A stretch of DNA of 8,106 bases. Source: Phycisphaerae bacterium (GTDB taxonomy: Bacteria; Planctomycetota; Phycisphaerae; Tepidisphaerales; Tepidisphaeraceae). Below are positions 1 through 6,101 of this stretch, in pieces. Position numbers and translations under genes: made by a program. The stretch is from NCBI GenBank assembly GCA_014380825.1, contig JACMJD010000068.1, positions 1 through 8,106 of the forward strand, written 5' to 3'. Position 1 is the stretch's first letter; every line of letters starts with the position of its first letter. The notes under the pieces were generated by a model. That model was not told the origin of the DNA. It ran no database searches and saw only the letters and a list, made by a program, of their open reading frames with translations.

Positions 1-1226
1 CGATGATGGTGCCGGGGTTGTTCAAGGTGATCGTCGACGAGGCCGACAGCTTGCTGGTCGACGAGGCGGTCACGCCGCTGATCATCAGCAACTCGCCGGA
101 TGATGAAGCGAACGCCAAGCATTATCGCGCCGCGCACGCGCTGGCGGAAAAGCTGGTTGCACAGGAAGACTTCAAAATCGACTGGACCGTCCGCAACGTC
201 GAGCTGAAACAGCACGGGCAGGATCGTCTGGACGTGCTGGCCGAAGAATTGCACAGCGGATTCTGGAAGGGCAAGCGACGTCGCGAAGAACTGGTGACGC
301 AAGCACTGTGCGCGCTCCACTGCTACGTGCGCGATGAACAATATCTCGTGGCCGACGACGGCAAAGTGCAGATCATCGACGAGTTCACCGGCCGAATCAT
401 GGCTGACCGATCGTGGCGACACGGTCTGCACCAGGCGATTGAGGTGAAGGAAGCCGTCACGGTCACGTCCGACAAAGAGAATCTCGCGCGCCTCAGCTTC
501 CAGCGCTTCTTCCGCCAATATCCGATCATGTCCGGCATGACCGGCACGGCGTGGGAAGCGGCGCCGGAACTGTGGCAGATCTATCAGCGGCCGGTCGTGA
601 AGATCCCGACGAACAAGCCGTGCATTCGCGAGCACCTGCCGGTGCGATTTTTCGCGACGATGGACGAGAAGTGGGAAGCGGTCGTCGAGCGCGTGTGCGA
701 GCTGAACGATCAAGGCTCGCCGATCCTGATCGGCACGCGCTCGGTGCTTGCCAGCCAGGAGGTTTCGCGCCGATTGCAAACGCGTAATCGTCCGCACCGC
801 GTGCTGAACGCGACGCAAACCGCGCAGGAAGCGAGCATCGTCGCCGAGGCCGGACAGGAAGGAAAAATCACCGTCGCGACGAACATGGCCGGTCGCGGAA
901 CGGACATCATCTTAGGACGGGGCGTCGCCGCAAAAGGCGGCCTGCACGTGATCTCGACAGAGCCTGCGACGAGCGCCCGAGTCGACCGCCAGCTCTTCGG
1001 CCGCGCCGCTCGACAGGGCGACCCCGGCAGCGCACAGATGTTCGCCTGCGCCGAAGACGACCTCTTCATCCGCCACACGTATCCCACCCTGCGCAAAAAC
1101 TGGCGAACCGTAGGCGGCGCCCGCCTGATCAACATGGCCCAATGGCGCGCCGAGAGTCTGGCCAGATTCAACCGCAAACAAGTCCTGAAAAACGACGACT
1201 GGATGGACCAGGCCGTGCCGTTCTGA
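1..1226 (+). CDS. SecA-family preprotein translocase ATPase, short form (5' partial)
   Basis: This is the C-terminal part of a SecA-like motor ATPase; SecA drives unfolded proteins through SecYEG at the inner membrane. The frame is open at the left edge (codons begin at base 3), so the true start and Walker A lie upstream. Counting from the first in-frame Met, visible motifs are the DEAD box VDEADSLLVDEA (11-22), TPLIIS (24-29), a short preprotein-cross-linking-like stretch (about 35-110), SGMTGTA (177-183), IPTNKP (201-206), motif V TNMAGRGTDI (293-302) and motif VI QLFGRAARQGD (330-340) with its arginines. Two things are odd. The usual variable insert after GTDIxLG is almost absent. The protein ends about 65 residues after motif VI, so most of the helical scaffold, the helical wing and the zinc-binding tail are missing. 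No remnant follows the stop, so this looks like a natural short SecA paralogue rather than a frameshift. The family is certain; the housekeeping secretion role is not. Confidence 0.9.
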   Translation, partial: MMVPGLFKVIVDEADSLLVDEAVTPLIISNSPDDEANAKHYRAAHALAEKLVAQEDFKIDWTVRNVELKQHGQDRLDVLAEELHSGFWKGKRRREELVTQALCALHCYVRDEQYLVADDGKVQIIDEFTGRIMADRSWRHGLHQAIEVKEAVTVTSDKENLARLSFQRFFRQYPIMSGMTGTAWEAAPELWQIYQRPVVKIPTNKPCIREHLPVRFFATMDEKWEAVVERVCELNDQGSPILIGTRSVLASQEVSRRLQTRNRPHRVLNATQTAQEASIVAEAGQEGKITVATNMAGRGTDIILGRGVAAKGGLHVISTEPATSARVDRQLFGRAARQGDPGSAQMFACAEDDLFIRHTYPTLRKNWRTVGGARLINMAQWRAESLARFNRKQVLKNDDWMDQAVPF

Positions 1227-1237
1227 TCTGACATCAC

Positions 1238-1262
1238 CTTGCAAGTTCCAATCTGCTACGAT
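1238..1262 (+). promoter_or_regulatory. Candidate vapBC promoter -10 with adjacent palindromic operator
   Basis: The 42-base gap after the SecA-like gene holds a perfect 8-base palindrome CTTGCAAG (1238-1245) and a -10-like TACGAT (1257-1262) that ends 6 bases before the antitoxin ATG. Type II antitoxins usually repress their own promoter by binding a palindrome, so CTTGCAAG is a reasonable operator candidate. No good -35 hexamer is visible. The short distance from the -10 to the ATG would give a nearly leaderless mRNA. Confidence 0.3.
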
Positions 1263-1268
1263 AGAGCC

Positions 1269-1496
1269 ATGACACGCCTTACCGTCGAGCAAGCAACCAA
1301 GCGGTTGGGGGAGCTTGTTACCGCCGCAAACAAGGGCGAAGAAGTGGTTGTCGTGCAAGCCGACGATGCCGCAGTTCGGCTTGTCCCAGTTCCGGCGCAG
1401 CTTGGGAAGCCGATCTTTGGAAGCGCGAAAGGGCTGCTCACCATTTCGAACGACTTCGACGAGCCTATCCTAGACTTCGAGGAGTACCGGGAATGA
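1269..1496 (+). CDS. vapB: Type II antitoxin, Phd/YefM-like (VapB)
   Basis: A 75-residue antitoxin expected to neutralise the PIN toxin encoded directly downstream and to repress the shared promoter. Residues 1-45 (MTRLTVEQATKRLGELV, then GEEVVVVQADDAAVRLVPV) match the Phd/YefM DNA-binding and dimerisation fold: an amphipathic helix followed by two strands around a GEEV turn. The acidic tail has FGSAKGLLTIS followed by a DFDEPILDF segment, the usual toxin-wrapping end of antitoxins paired with PIN toxins. The start was set at ATG 1269. An in-frame TTG at 1239 would add ten residues (MQVPICYDRA) that do not belong to the fold. No Shine-Dalgarno sequence precedes the ATG. The stop codon overlaps the toxin start (ATGA, 1493-1496), so the two are co-translated. 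The assignment rests on fold pattern plus neighbour. Confidence 0.85.
   Translation: MTRLTVEQATKRLGELVTAANKGEEVVVVQADDAAVRLVPVPAQLGKPIFGSAKGLLTISNDFDEPILDFEEYRE
1479..1484 (+). promoter_or_regulatory. Ribosome binding site of vapC
   Basis: GAGGAG lies 8 bases before the toxin ATG at 1493, inside the antitoxin's last codons. It is the clearest Shine-Dalgarno sequence among the gene starts in this window and supports the chosen toxin start. Its presence shows that the host can use such sites, which makes their absence before most other genes here noteworthy. Confidence 0.6.
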
Positions 1497-1879
1497 GTTA
1501 CCTGCTCGACACGCAGGCATTTCTTTGGTTCATCAGCGGGGATGCCCGACTCTCCGCCACCGCGAGGGGCGCGATTGAAAACCTCGCGCACGAAAAATCG
1601 GTGGGTATGGCATCGGCGTGGGAGATTGCGATAACGGCCAGCTTGGGAAAACTGGCGCTTGCTAAGCCCTTCGGAGTTCTGATCCCTGACGAACTTCAGC
1701 GCAATGGGTTCCGATTGCTCGACATAAACCTTAGACACGTTGCGGCCGTCGCAACCCTGTCGTTTCGTCATCGCGATCCATTCGACCGCCTTCTCGTGGC
1801 ACAAACAATCACCGAGAACCTCGCGATCGTGAGTTCCGATCGAGCGTTTGACGAATACGGCGTTGCGCGGATCTGGTGA
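1493..1879 (+). CDS. vapC: Type II toxin, PIN-domain ribonuclease (VapC)
   Basis: A 128-residue single-domain PIN protein, the usual length for VapC toxins, which are Mg2+-dependent ribonucleases that cut tRNA or rRNA when freed from antitoxin. The acidic active-site residues are all present: D6 in YLLDTQAFLW, E44 in ASAWEIAI, D98 in HRDPFDRLLVAQ, and D116 in IVSSDRAFDEYG, with D95 and D120 nearby. The LLDTQAFLWF start and the HRDPFDRLLVAQ block are typical of the subfamily often annotated as 'type II toxin-antitoxin system VapC family toxin' (PIN_Sll0205-like), which pairs with Phd-type antitoxins as here. Translation is coupled to the antitoxin through a 4-base ATGA overlap. The gene ends only 8 bases from the stop of lysA on the other strand, with no visible terminator between them. 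It appears intact; activity is inferred. Confidence 0.92.
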   Translation: MSYLLDTQAFLWFISGDARLSATARGAIENLAHEKSVGMASAWEIAITASLGKLALAKPFGVLIPDELQRNGFRLLDINLRHVAAVATLSFRHRDPFDRLLVAQTITENLAIVSSDRAFDEYGVARIW

Positions 1880-1887
1880 ACGTAGGC

Positions 1888-3192
1888 TCACTGTGGACCG
1901 GCGCGTTCCAGCGCAACCAAATCCTCATACGTCTCGCGCTTGCGGATGATCTTGTACGAGCTGCCGTCGACAAGAACTTCCGGCACGCGCGGGCGGTTGT
2001 TGTAGTTGCTGCTCATCGCGAAGCCGTACGCGCCGGCGGTGAAGACTGCCAACAGGTCGCCGCGTTGCGTTGTAGGCAACGGACGATTGCGCGCCAGGAA
2101 ATCGCCGGTCTCGCAAATGGGGCCGACGATGTCGACGAGTTCGCCATCCACTGGTTGCGTGTCGCGATCGCGCCCATGTGGCACATTCGCCGCTTGCGGC
2201 TTAGCGGGCCAGATGAAATGAAACGAATCGTACAGTACGGGGCGGATCAGGTCATTCATCGCCGCGTCGACGATGACGAATCGTTTTTCGCCGCCTGTTT
2301 TCCGATACAGAACGCGCGTCAACAAGATGCCGGCATTGCCGGCGATGTATCGGCCGGGTTCGAGTGCGACCTTATAACTGCGTCCCCGTAGCAGCGGCAA
2401 CAGCGCCTCCGCGTGCGCGCTCACTGGCAGCGCCTGATCGGGTCGTTCGTAGTTCACACCGAATCCGCCGCCAAGATCGAACCACTCGATCTTGTGGCCG
2501 CGCTCGGTGAGTCGGTCGATCAGATCGTTGATCTTGTTGACCGCATCGACGTACGGCTGCACTTCGTAAATCGGCGAACCGAGATGCATGTGTACACCGG
2601 CCAGCCGCAGGTGTTTCGACGATCTGAATTCGGCGAACACGCGTTCGGCTCGCTCGATGTCGACGCCGAATTTCGTTTCTTTCTTGCCGGTCGTTGTGTG
2701 CCGATGCGTGTGCGGATCGACATCTGGATTGATGCGCAGCGCACCGATCGCGGTCTTGTTCATCTGACCGGCGATGCGGTCGATGTTCTGGATCTCCGCT
2801 TCGGATTCGATGTTGAACGCCGCGATGCCGGCGTTGATCGCGTCGCGGATTTCCTCGTCGGTCTTGCCCACGCCCGCGTAGATGATCTTCTTTGGGTCAC
2901 CGCCCGCCTGGAGCGCGCGGAACAGCTCGCCGCCACTGGTCACGTCGAATCCGCAGCCTTGTTGCGCGAGCAGCTTGCAGATGTTGAGGTTGCCGCAGCT
3001 CTTCACAGAGTAGCAGATCGTCGCCCCACGACCTGAATCGACGGGCGCGAACGCATCGACCAACTGTTTGTAGTGATGCAGCAGCGTCGCTTTGGAATAG
3101 ATGTATGCAGGCGTGCCGACCTCGCGTGCGATCTGCTCGGCGGGAACGTCTTCGCAGTACAACTCGTTGTTTCGATAATTGAAAAAATCCAT
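1888..3192 (-). CDS. lysA: Diaminopimelate decarboxylase
   Basis: A 434-residue PLP enzyme of fold type III that converts meso-diaminopimelate to L-lysine plus CO2, the last step of lysine synthesis, in the cytoplasm. With the start at MDFFNYRNNELYCEDVP, the PLP lysine is K64 in CYSVKSCGN. The barrel motifs follow: DVTSGGEL (83-90), HMHLGS (201-206), the phosphate-binding GGGFG (241-245), EPGR (278-281), the active-site CETGD (360-364) and AGAYG (386-390). The order and full length are those of bacterial LysA. A longer reading frame opens at 3222, but its ten extra residues (MTSWLSSVPP) fall partly on the tandem octamer repeat, so the ATG at 3192 is preferred. No Shine-Dalgarno sequence precedes either start. 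No other dap or lys genes are adjacent. It lies 47 bases after the MmcQ-like gene on the same strand, so it may be co-transcribed with it or have its own promoter. Confidence 0.96.
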   Translation of the reverse strand: MDFFNYRNNELYCEDVPAEQIAREVGTPAYIYSKATLLHHYKQLVDAFAPVDSGRGATICYSVKSCGNLNICKLLAQQGCGFDVTSGGELFRALQAGGDPKKIIYAGVGKTDEEIRDAINAGIAAFNIESEAEIQNIDRIAGQMNKTAIGALRINPDVDPHTHRHTTTGKKETKFGVDIERAERVFAEFRSSKHLRLAGVHMHLGSPIYEVQPYVDAVNKINDLIDRLTERGHKIEWFDLGGGFGVNYERPDQALPVSAHAEALLPLLRGRSYKVALEPGRYIAGNAGILLTRVLYRKTGGEKRFVIVDAAMNDLIRPVLYDSFHFIWPAKPQAANVPHGRDRDTQPVDGELVDIVGPICETGDFLARNRPLPTTQRGDLLAVFTAGAYGFAMSSNYNNRPRVPEVLVDGSSYKIIRKRETYEDLVALERAGPQ

Positions 3193-3203
3193 GGGAGGGA
3201 CAG

Positions 3204-3209
3204 ATGATA
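3204..3209 (-). promoter_or_regulatory. Candidate -10 element of lysA
   Basis: Read on the minus strand this is TATCAT, a good -10 match, ending 11 bases before the lysA ATG. The -35 zone would fall inside the tandem octamers (around 3227-3232), where no clear TTGACA is seen. A start about 7 bases downstream would leave a leader of only about 4 bases. Confidence 0.3.
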
Positions 3210-3210
3210 A

Positions 3211-3234
3211 CCACGAAGTCACGAAGACACGAAG
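3211..3234. repeat. Three tandem NCACGAAG octamers
   Basis: Three head-to-tail octamers, CCACGAAG, TCACGAAG and ACACGAAG, differ only in the first base. They fill half of the 47-base gap between the MmcQ-like gene and lysA. From memory, arrays of this CACGAAG type are scattered between genes in several environmental phyla and often get annotated as spurious small proteins. I cannot confirm that by search. They end 2 bases from the candidate lysA -10, so they could act as a binding site or simply be a dispersed element that landed there. Confidence 0.6.
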
Positions 3235-3239
3235 CGCCG

Positions 3240-3668
3240 CTATCGTTTGGTGCTCGTCGCCGGTTTTCGCTTGCGAATGATAGGCAGGGTTTCGGTGTCT
3301 TCGTCATCGAGAAACGCGACGATCTTCTTCGGCGCGATGGCGCGGAAGCTTTCGTCAATCCAGTCCGTGAGCAGATCCAGCGGGACGCTATCGCCAGGCG
3401 CGAAGCGTGACGTCACCCAGCCGTGTTTGCCCATGCCGTATTCCGTTGGCGACGCGAACGAGTTCTTCAGCGCCGCCTTCCCGCTCTTTGGCAACTTCAT
3501 CGACATCGAAAGCTCGCCCTTCTCGGTGGCGAGGAACAAGAACACCTTCTTGTTTACTTTGAACGCGCTGTGGCCCCACGGGAATTCCTCGACCGCATCA
3601 GGATAGTCCAGCGCGAACGCTCGCAGCTTTTTCTCGGCGGACTTGAGCGACGATTTGCTACTGGTCAT
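3240..3668 (-). CDS. MmcQ/YjbR family protein
   Basis: A 142-residue protein of the MmcQ/YjbR (CyaY-like fold) family, whose biochemical role is not established; the fold has been suggested to bind DNA. Family marks are an N-terminal helix ending in a YPDAVEEFPWGHSAFKV stretch (22-38), then KVFLFLATE (41-49), a strand with SMSMKLP (54-60), the GKHGWVTSRF segment (80-89) and a C-terminal helix LLTDWIDESFRAIAPKK (99-115). A basic tail (KRKPATSTKR) follows. The start at 3668 was chosen because the family motif begins soon after it; the frame stays open up to 3851 but that part is antisense-like filler inside the neighbouring gene. It overlaps the end of the upstream TIM-barrel gene by 11 bases, which suggests translational coupling. 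No Shine-Dalgarno sequence is visible. It could assist the isomerase, but nothing in the sequence shows this. Confidence 0.85.
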   Translation of the reverse strand: MTSSKSSLKSAEKKLRAFALDYPDAVEEFPWGHSAFKVNKKVFLFLATEKGELSMSMKLPKSGKAALKNSFASPTEYGMGKHGWVTSRFAPGDSVPLDLLTDWIDESFRAIAPKKIVAFLDDEDTETLPIIRKRKPATSTKR

Positions 3669-4503
3669 TGGTGAACTGCTGCAAATGATCCCACGCCTGC
3701 TTCGCAACGCCCGCGGCGGTGGTCTCGTACGGGTACAACTCCACCGTCGCACGCCCATGGTATTGAATCGCGTCGAGGGCCGCAAAAATGGAGGCGAAAT
3801 CGATCGTTCCCTTGCCGGGCGTGAGGTGCTGGTGCACGCGGTTCTTGCCAATGTCTTCCAAGTGAACGTGAACGATTTCGGCCGATGCGGCGCGAATGAC
3901 TTCGGCCGGATCTTCGCCCACGCAGAAGAGGTGGCCGACGTCGCAGTTCATGCGGATGGAGTTTTCGTTTGGGAAGAATTGGTTCTTGAAGTCCAGATAC
4001 TCACGGGCGGATTCGATGAACAGACCGGGTTCGGGTTCGATCGCCAACGTCACGCCGAGCCGGCGCGCGATTGGGAGGACTTTTTCCAAGCTGGCGGCGA
4101 AGCGATCGCCAGCAAGCTGGCGGCTAAACGTGGCGCCGATTAATGGCCCGCCAGGCTGGAGGCTGATTGTTTTGCATTCGAATTCGTTCGCCAGCTCGAT
4201 GCTGGCGATCGTGTGATCGATCCGGAGTTGACGAAGCGCGGCGTCGTCTTCGATCCAGGTGGGATGATATGTATCGCCGCAGGCGAACAGGGTGAACGCG
4301 TTGATGTTGCTGACCGAGAGTTTCAAATCGCGGAGCTGCTGTTTGATCGCCTGGCGATGTGCGGCGTCAAACGTCGGCGGGTACGCGTGCGGGACGTCGG
4401 CCATCAGCTCGACGGCGCGATATCCGATGGATGCGATTGCATCGATCGCTTCTTCAAGCGTGTTCTTCTTAAACGCGTTGGTCGAGAACGCAAGTGGCCG
4501 CAT
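3658..4503 (-). CDS. Sugar phosphate isomerase/epimerase-like TIM-barrel protein
   Basis: A 281-residue protein of the AP-endonuclease-2 / xylose-isomerase-like TIM-barrel superfamily, which holds divalent-metal sugar isomerases, epimerases and related enzymes. The first strand is RPLAFSTNAF (2-11), followed by YRAVELMAD (28-36). Likely metal ligands are E156 or E158 (LAIEPEPG), D188 and H191 (MNCDVGHLF), H212 or H214 (IVHVHLED), H224/H226 in NRVHQHLTPGKG, and E255 (TVELYPYE). ISLQPGGPLIG (113-123) is another strand-loop. Length and motif order fit an intact, active enzyme. The substrate cannot be told from sequence; the family also includes inosose dehydratases and hydroxypyruvate isomerases. 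It starts at ATG 4503 with no Shine-Dalgarno sequence and is followed by the overlapping MmcQ-like gene, probably in the same transcript. Confidence 0.88.
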   Translation of the reverse strand: MRPLAFSTNAFKKNTLEEAIDAIASIGYRAVELMADVPHAYPPTFDAAHRQAIKQQLRDLKLSVSNINAFTLFACGDTYHPTWIEDDAALRQLRIDHTIASIELANEFECKTISLQPGGPLIGATFSRQLAGDRFAASLEKVLPIARRLGVTLAIEPEPGLFIESAREYLDFKNQFFPNENSIRMNCDVGHLFCVGEDPAEVIRAASAEIVHVHLEDIGKNRVHQHLTPGKGTIDFASIFAALDAIQYHGRATVELYPYETTAAGVAKQAWDHLQQFTNDQ

Positions 4504-4511
4504 CGTGCGGC

Positions 4512-4517
4512 AGTCTA
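4512..4517 (-). promoter_or_regulatory. Candidate -10 element of the TIM-barrel gene
   Basis: On the minus strand this reads TAGACT, ending 8 bases before the ATG at 4503. About 17 bases upstream is only a weak -35 (TCGATC, 4540-4535). There is no ribosome binding site between it and the ATG, so the transcript would be close to leaderless. Confidence 0.3.
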
Positions 4518-4881
4518 GCGGCGAACGTCGTTCGGATCGATCGACGTTTTCTTTGAAGCTGAACTGGTTGCAGGCGTGGACGATTCGGTGACGGATCGAT
4601 ACCAGAACCGCCGATGCTCGGGCCGCTGCGAATTGTCAGGCGACGTTTGCTCGGGCGAGGCAGACAGGGAATGGGCCGGACTACACGAATGTTTGTCTTT
4701 ATCTGGATGCATTGAAACCACCGGTGTCGAATCGATTGATTGACGAGCGCGTGAGGTCGCGATCTCCGGTTGGTTCCCAGCGGCGTGAGCGGCGCCGCGA
4801 GTCGCAGAGTATTCGAAATCCTCATGGAAGTTCAAGCGTAAACTCGGTCCATCCGCATTTTCTCGCTTCACCGGCGGTTGC

Positions 4882-4909
4882 TTGACACGGCGGGGCGAGT
4901 GGATAGCAC
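4882..4909 (+). promoter_or_regulatory. Candidate lpxB promoter
   Basis: A perfect -35 hexamer TTGACA (4882-4887) is followed after 16 bases by TAGCAC (4904-4909), a weak -10. The lpxB ATG lies 13 bases further on. The -35 is the best in the window, but the -10 is poor, so the exact element is uncertain. Confidence 0.4.
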
Positions 4910-4922
4910 TTAGCCCTTCGCA

Positions 4923-6101
4923 ATGCGTCGCAAGGTTTTTATCACTGTAGCGGAGGTCAGCGGCGACACACACGCCGCCGAACTGATCCGATCATTTCGC
5001 CAGGTCGATCTGGAGATCCAGGTCGACGGCATCGGCGGCCAGCGGATGGCGAATGCGGGGGCGAACATCGTTTACGAGAGCGTTGGCAACGCCGCCATGG
5101 GCTGGCGCGGCGCACTGCGCGCGGTCGAAGTGATTGGTCTGCTGCGTCAGACGCGCAAGCGCTACGAAGACCCAAATCTTCGGCCCGATCTGCACATCTG
5201 CATCGATTCCTCGGCCATGAATCTCCCGTTCGCGAAGATGGCCAAGTCGATGCACGTGCCGGTGCTGTATTACGTCGCGCCGCAACTGTGGGCGAGTCGC
5301 GAAGGGCGGATGAAGAAGCTCCGCGCCGATGTCGATCGTGTCGCCTGCATCTTGCCTTTCGAAGAACAGTACTATCGCCAGCATGGCATCGACGCGACGT
5401 TTGTCGGCCATCCATTGTTCGATGAGCTGCCCGATGCTCGCGAGCGTGAAACTCCAGTCGGCCCGCGTTTTCCCGATGCGCCGCCGGTGATTGGGATCGT
5501 GCCCGGTTCGCGACGCAGCGAAGTGATCGCCAATCTCCCGCATCTGCTGGAGGTGGCTGACGCAGTCCTGGCGCGGTTTCCCGCCGCGCGGTTTCTCATT
5601 CCAACTACGGGTACGGTCGATCCGATCGTCGCGGAGATGCTGTCGAAGCAACGCGATGTCGATCACTTCGAACACGCGATCGACAGCTTCGATCGTTTGA
5701 TTCCGCAGTGTGACCTGTGCTTGTGCAAAAGCGGCACGAGCACACTGCACGTCGCCGCATATGCGGTGCCGATGATCGTGGTCTATCGCATGAGCCCGCT
5801 CATGTGGCACGGCCTGGCGCGATGGGTCGTGAAGACGAAGAAGATCGCGCTGGTAAACATCCTGGCTGGCAACATCGATCTCGTGCCCGAGTTTGTGCCG
5901 TGGTATGGGTCGAACGATTCGGTGATCCAATGCGCGCTGGAATTACTGCGCGACCCGAGCAAGCTCACCGCGCAGAAACAGAACCTTCGCGATCTGATTC
6001 GCGGCCTGGACCGCCGCGGCGCGTCCATGAACACGGCGAAGCTGGCGATGGAGATGATGAATCGATCTGCTACGCCTGAGCCAGCGCAGCAATCTCCTTG
6101 A
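4923..6101 (+). CDS. lpxB: Lipid-A-disaccharide synthase (GT19 family)
   Basis: A 392-residue glycosyltransferase of family 19 (GT-B fold), expected to join UDP-2,3-diacylglucosamine and lipid X into the lipid A disaccharide at the inner face of the inner membrane. Recognisable blocks in order: AEVSGDTHAAEL (10-21, family AGExSGD), GIGG (37-40), YYVAPQLWAS (117-126, family YVSPSVWAW), PFEEQYY (145-151), FVGHPLFDELP (160-170), PGSRRSE (194-200), CKSGTSTLH (268-276), PMIVVYRMSPLMW (283-295) and LVNILAGNIDLVPEF (310-324). Length is normal. Two usually conserved residues differ: the family's IDAPDFN block reads IDSSAMN (94-100), with Ala at the second Asp, and SGTxTLE reads SGTSTLH. It may be a lineage-typical variant or a changed enzyme. 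ATG 4923 is preferred because the N-terminal VFITVAEVSGD begins five residues in. No Shine-Dalgarno sequence is visible. The 3' end overlaps convergent xylB by 32 bases. Confidence 0.92.
   Translation: MRRKVFITVAEVSGDTHAAELIRSFRQVDLEIQVDGIGGQRMANAGANIVYESVGNAAMGWRGALRAVEVIGLLRQTRKRYEDPNLRPDLHICIDSSAMNLPFAKMAKSMHVPVLYYVAPQLWASREGRMKKLRADVDRVACILPFEEQYYRQHGIDATFVGHPLFDELPDARERETPVGPRFPDAPPVIGIVPGSRRSEVIANLPHLLEVADAVLARFPAARFLIPTTGTVDPIVAEMLSKQRDVDHFEHAIDSFDRLIPQCDLCLCKSGTSTLHVAAYAVPMIVVYRMSPLMWHGLARWVVKTKKIALVNILAGNIDLVPEFVPWYGSNDSVIQCALELLRDPSKLTAQKQNLRDLIRGLDRRGASMNTAKLAMEMMNRSATPEPAQQSP

Larger units (their letters stand above)
4504..4922. other. 419-base divergent intergenic region
   Basis: This stretch separates the TIM-barrel gene from lpxB, which are divergently transcribed. 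It holds promoter-like signals at each end and a 10-base palindrome GCGGCGCCGC (4789-4798). A plus-strand frame stays open for 97 codons (4592-4882, stop 4883-4885) but has no ATG and no family I recognise. A minus-strand frame runs across it into lpxB, but its translation is Ser/Pro/Arg-rich filler. I see no tRNA, riboswitch or repeat. Confidence 0.5.

Noticed and set aside
1239..1268. TTG start for the antitoxin
   Set aside because: It would include the candidate -10 region as coding sequence and add ten residues that are not part of the Phd/YefM fold.
2413..3036. A 207-codon plus-strand frame opposite lysA
   Set aside because: Its translation is the mirror of conserved LysA codons and matches no family; lysA on the minus strand explains the sequence.
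3193..3222. Longer lysA start at 3222
   Set aside because: The extra ten residues come partly from the tandem octamer repeat and do not look like a LysA N-terminus; the family start MDFFNYRNNELY fits the ATG at 3192.
3669..3851. N-terminal extension of the MmcQ-like protein
   Set aside because: The 61 extra residues lie inside the TIM-barrel gene, are Arg/Ser/Pro-rich filler and precede the family domain without any motif.
4825..4850. A GTTCAAGC string resembling a tRNA T-loop
   Set aside because: No matching T-stem, anticodon arm or acceptor pairing can be drawn around it.
4515..4973. A 152-codon minus-strand frame across the 419-base gap and the lpxB start
   Set aside because: The translation is Ser/Pro/Arg-rich with no motif, it overlaps the lpxB coding start, and it covers the candidate lpxB promoter.
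4992..5930. A 312-codon minus-strand frame opposite lpxB
   Set aside because: It is His/Arg-rich shadow sequence across the conserved GT19 blocks of lpxB.
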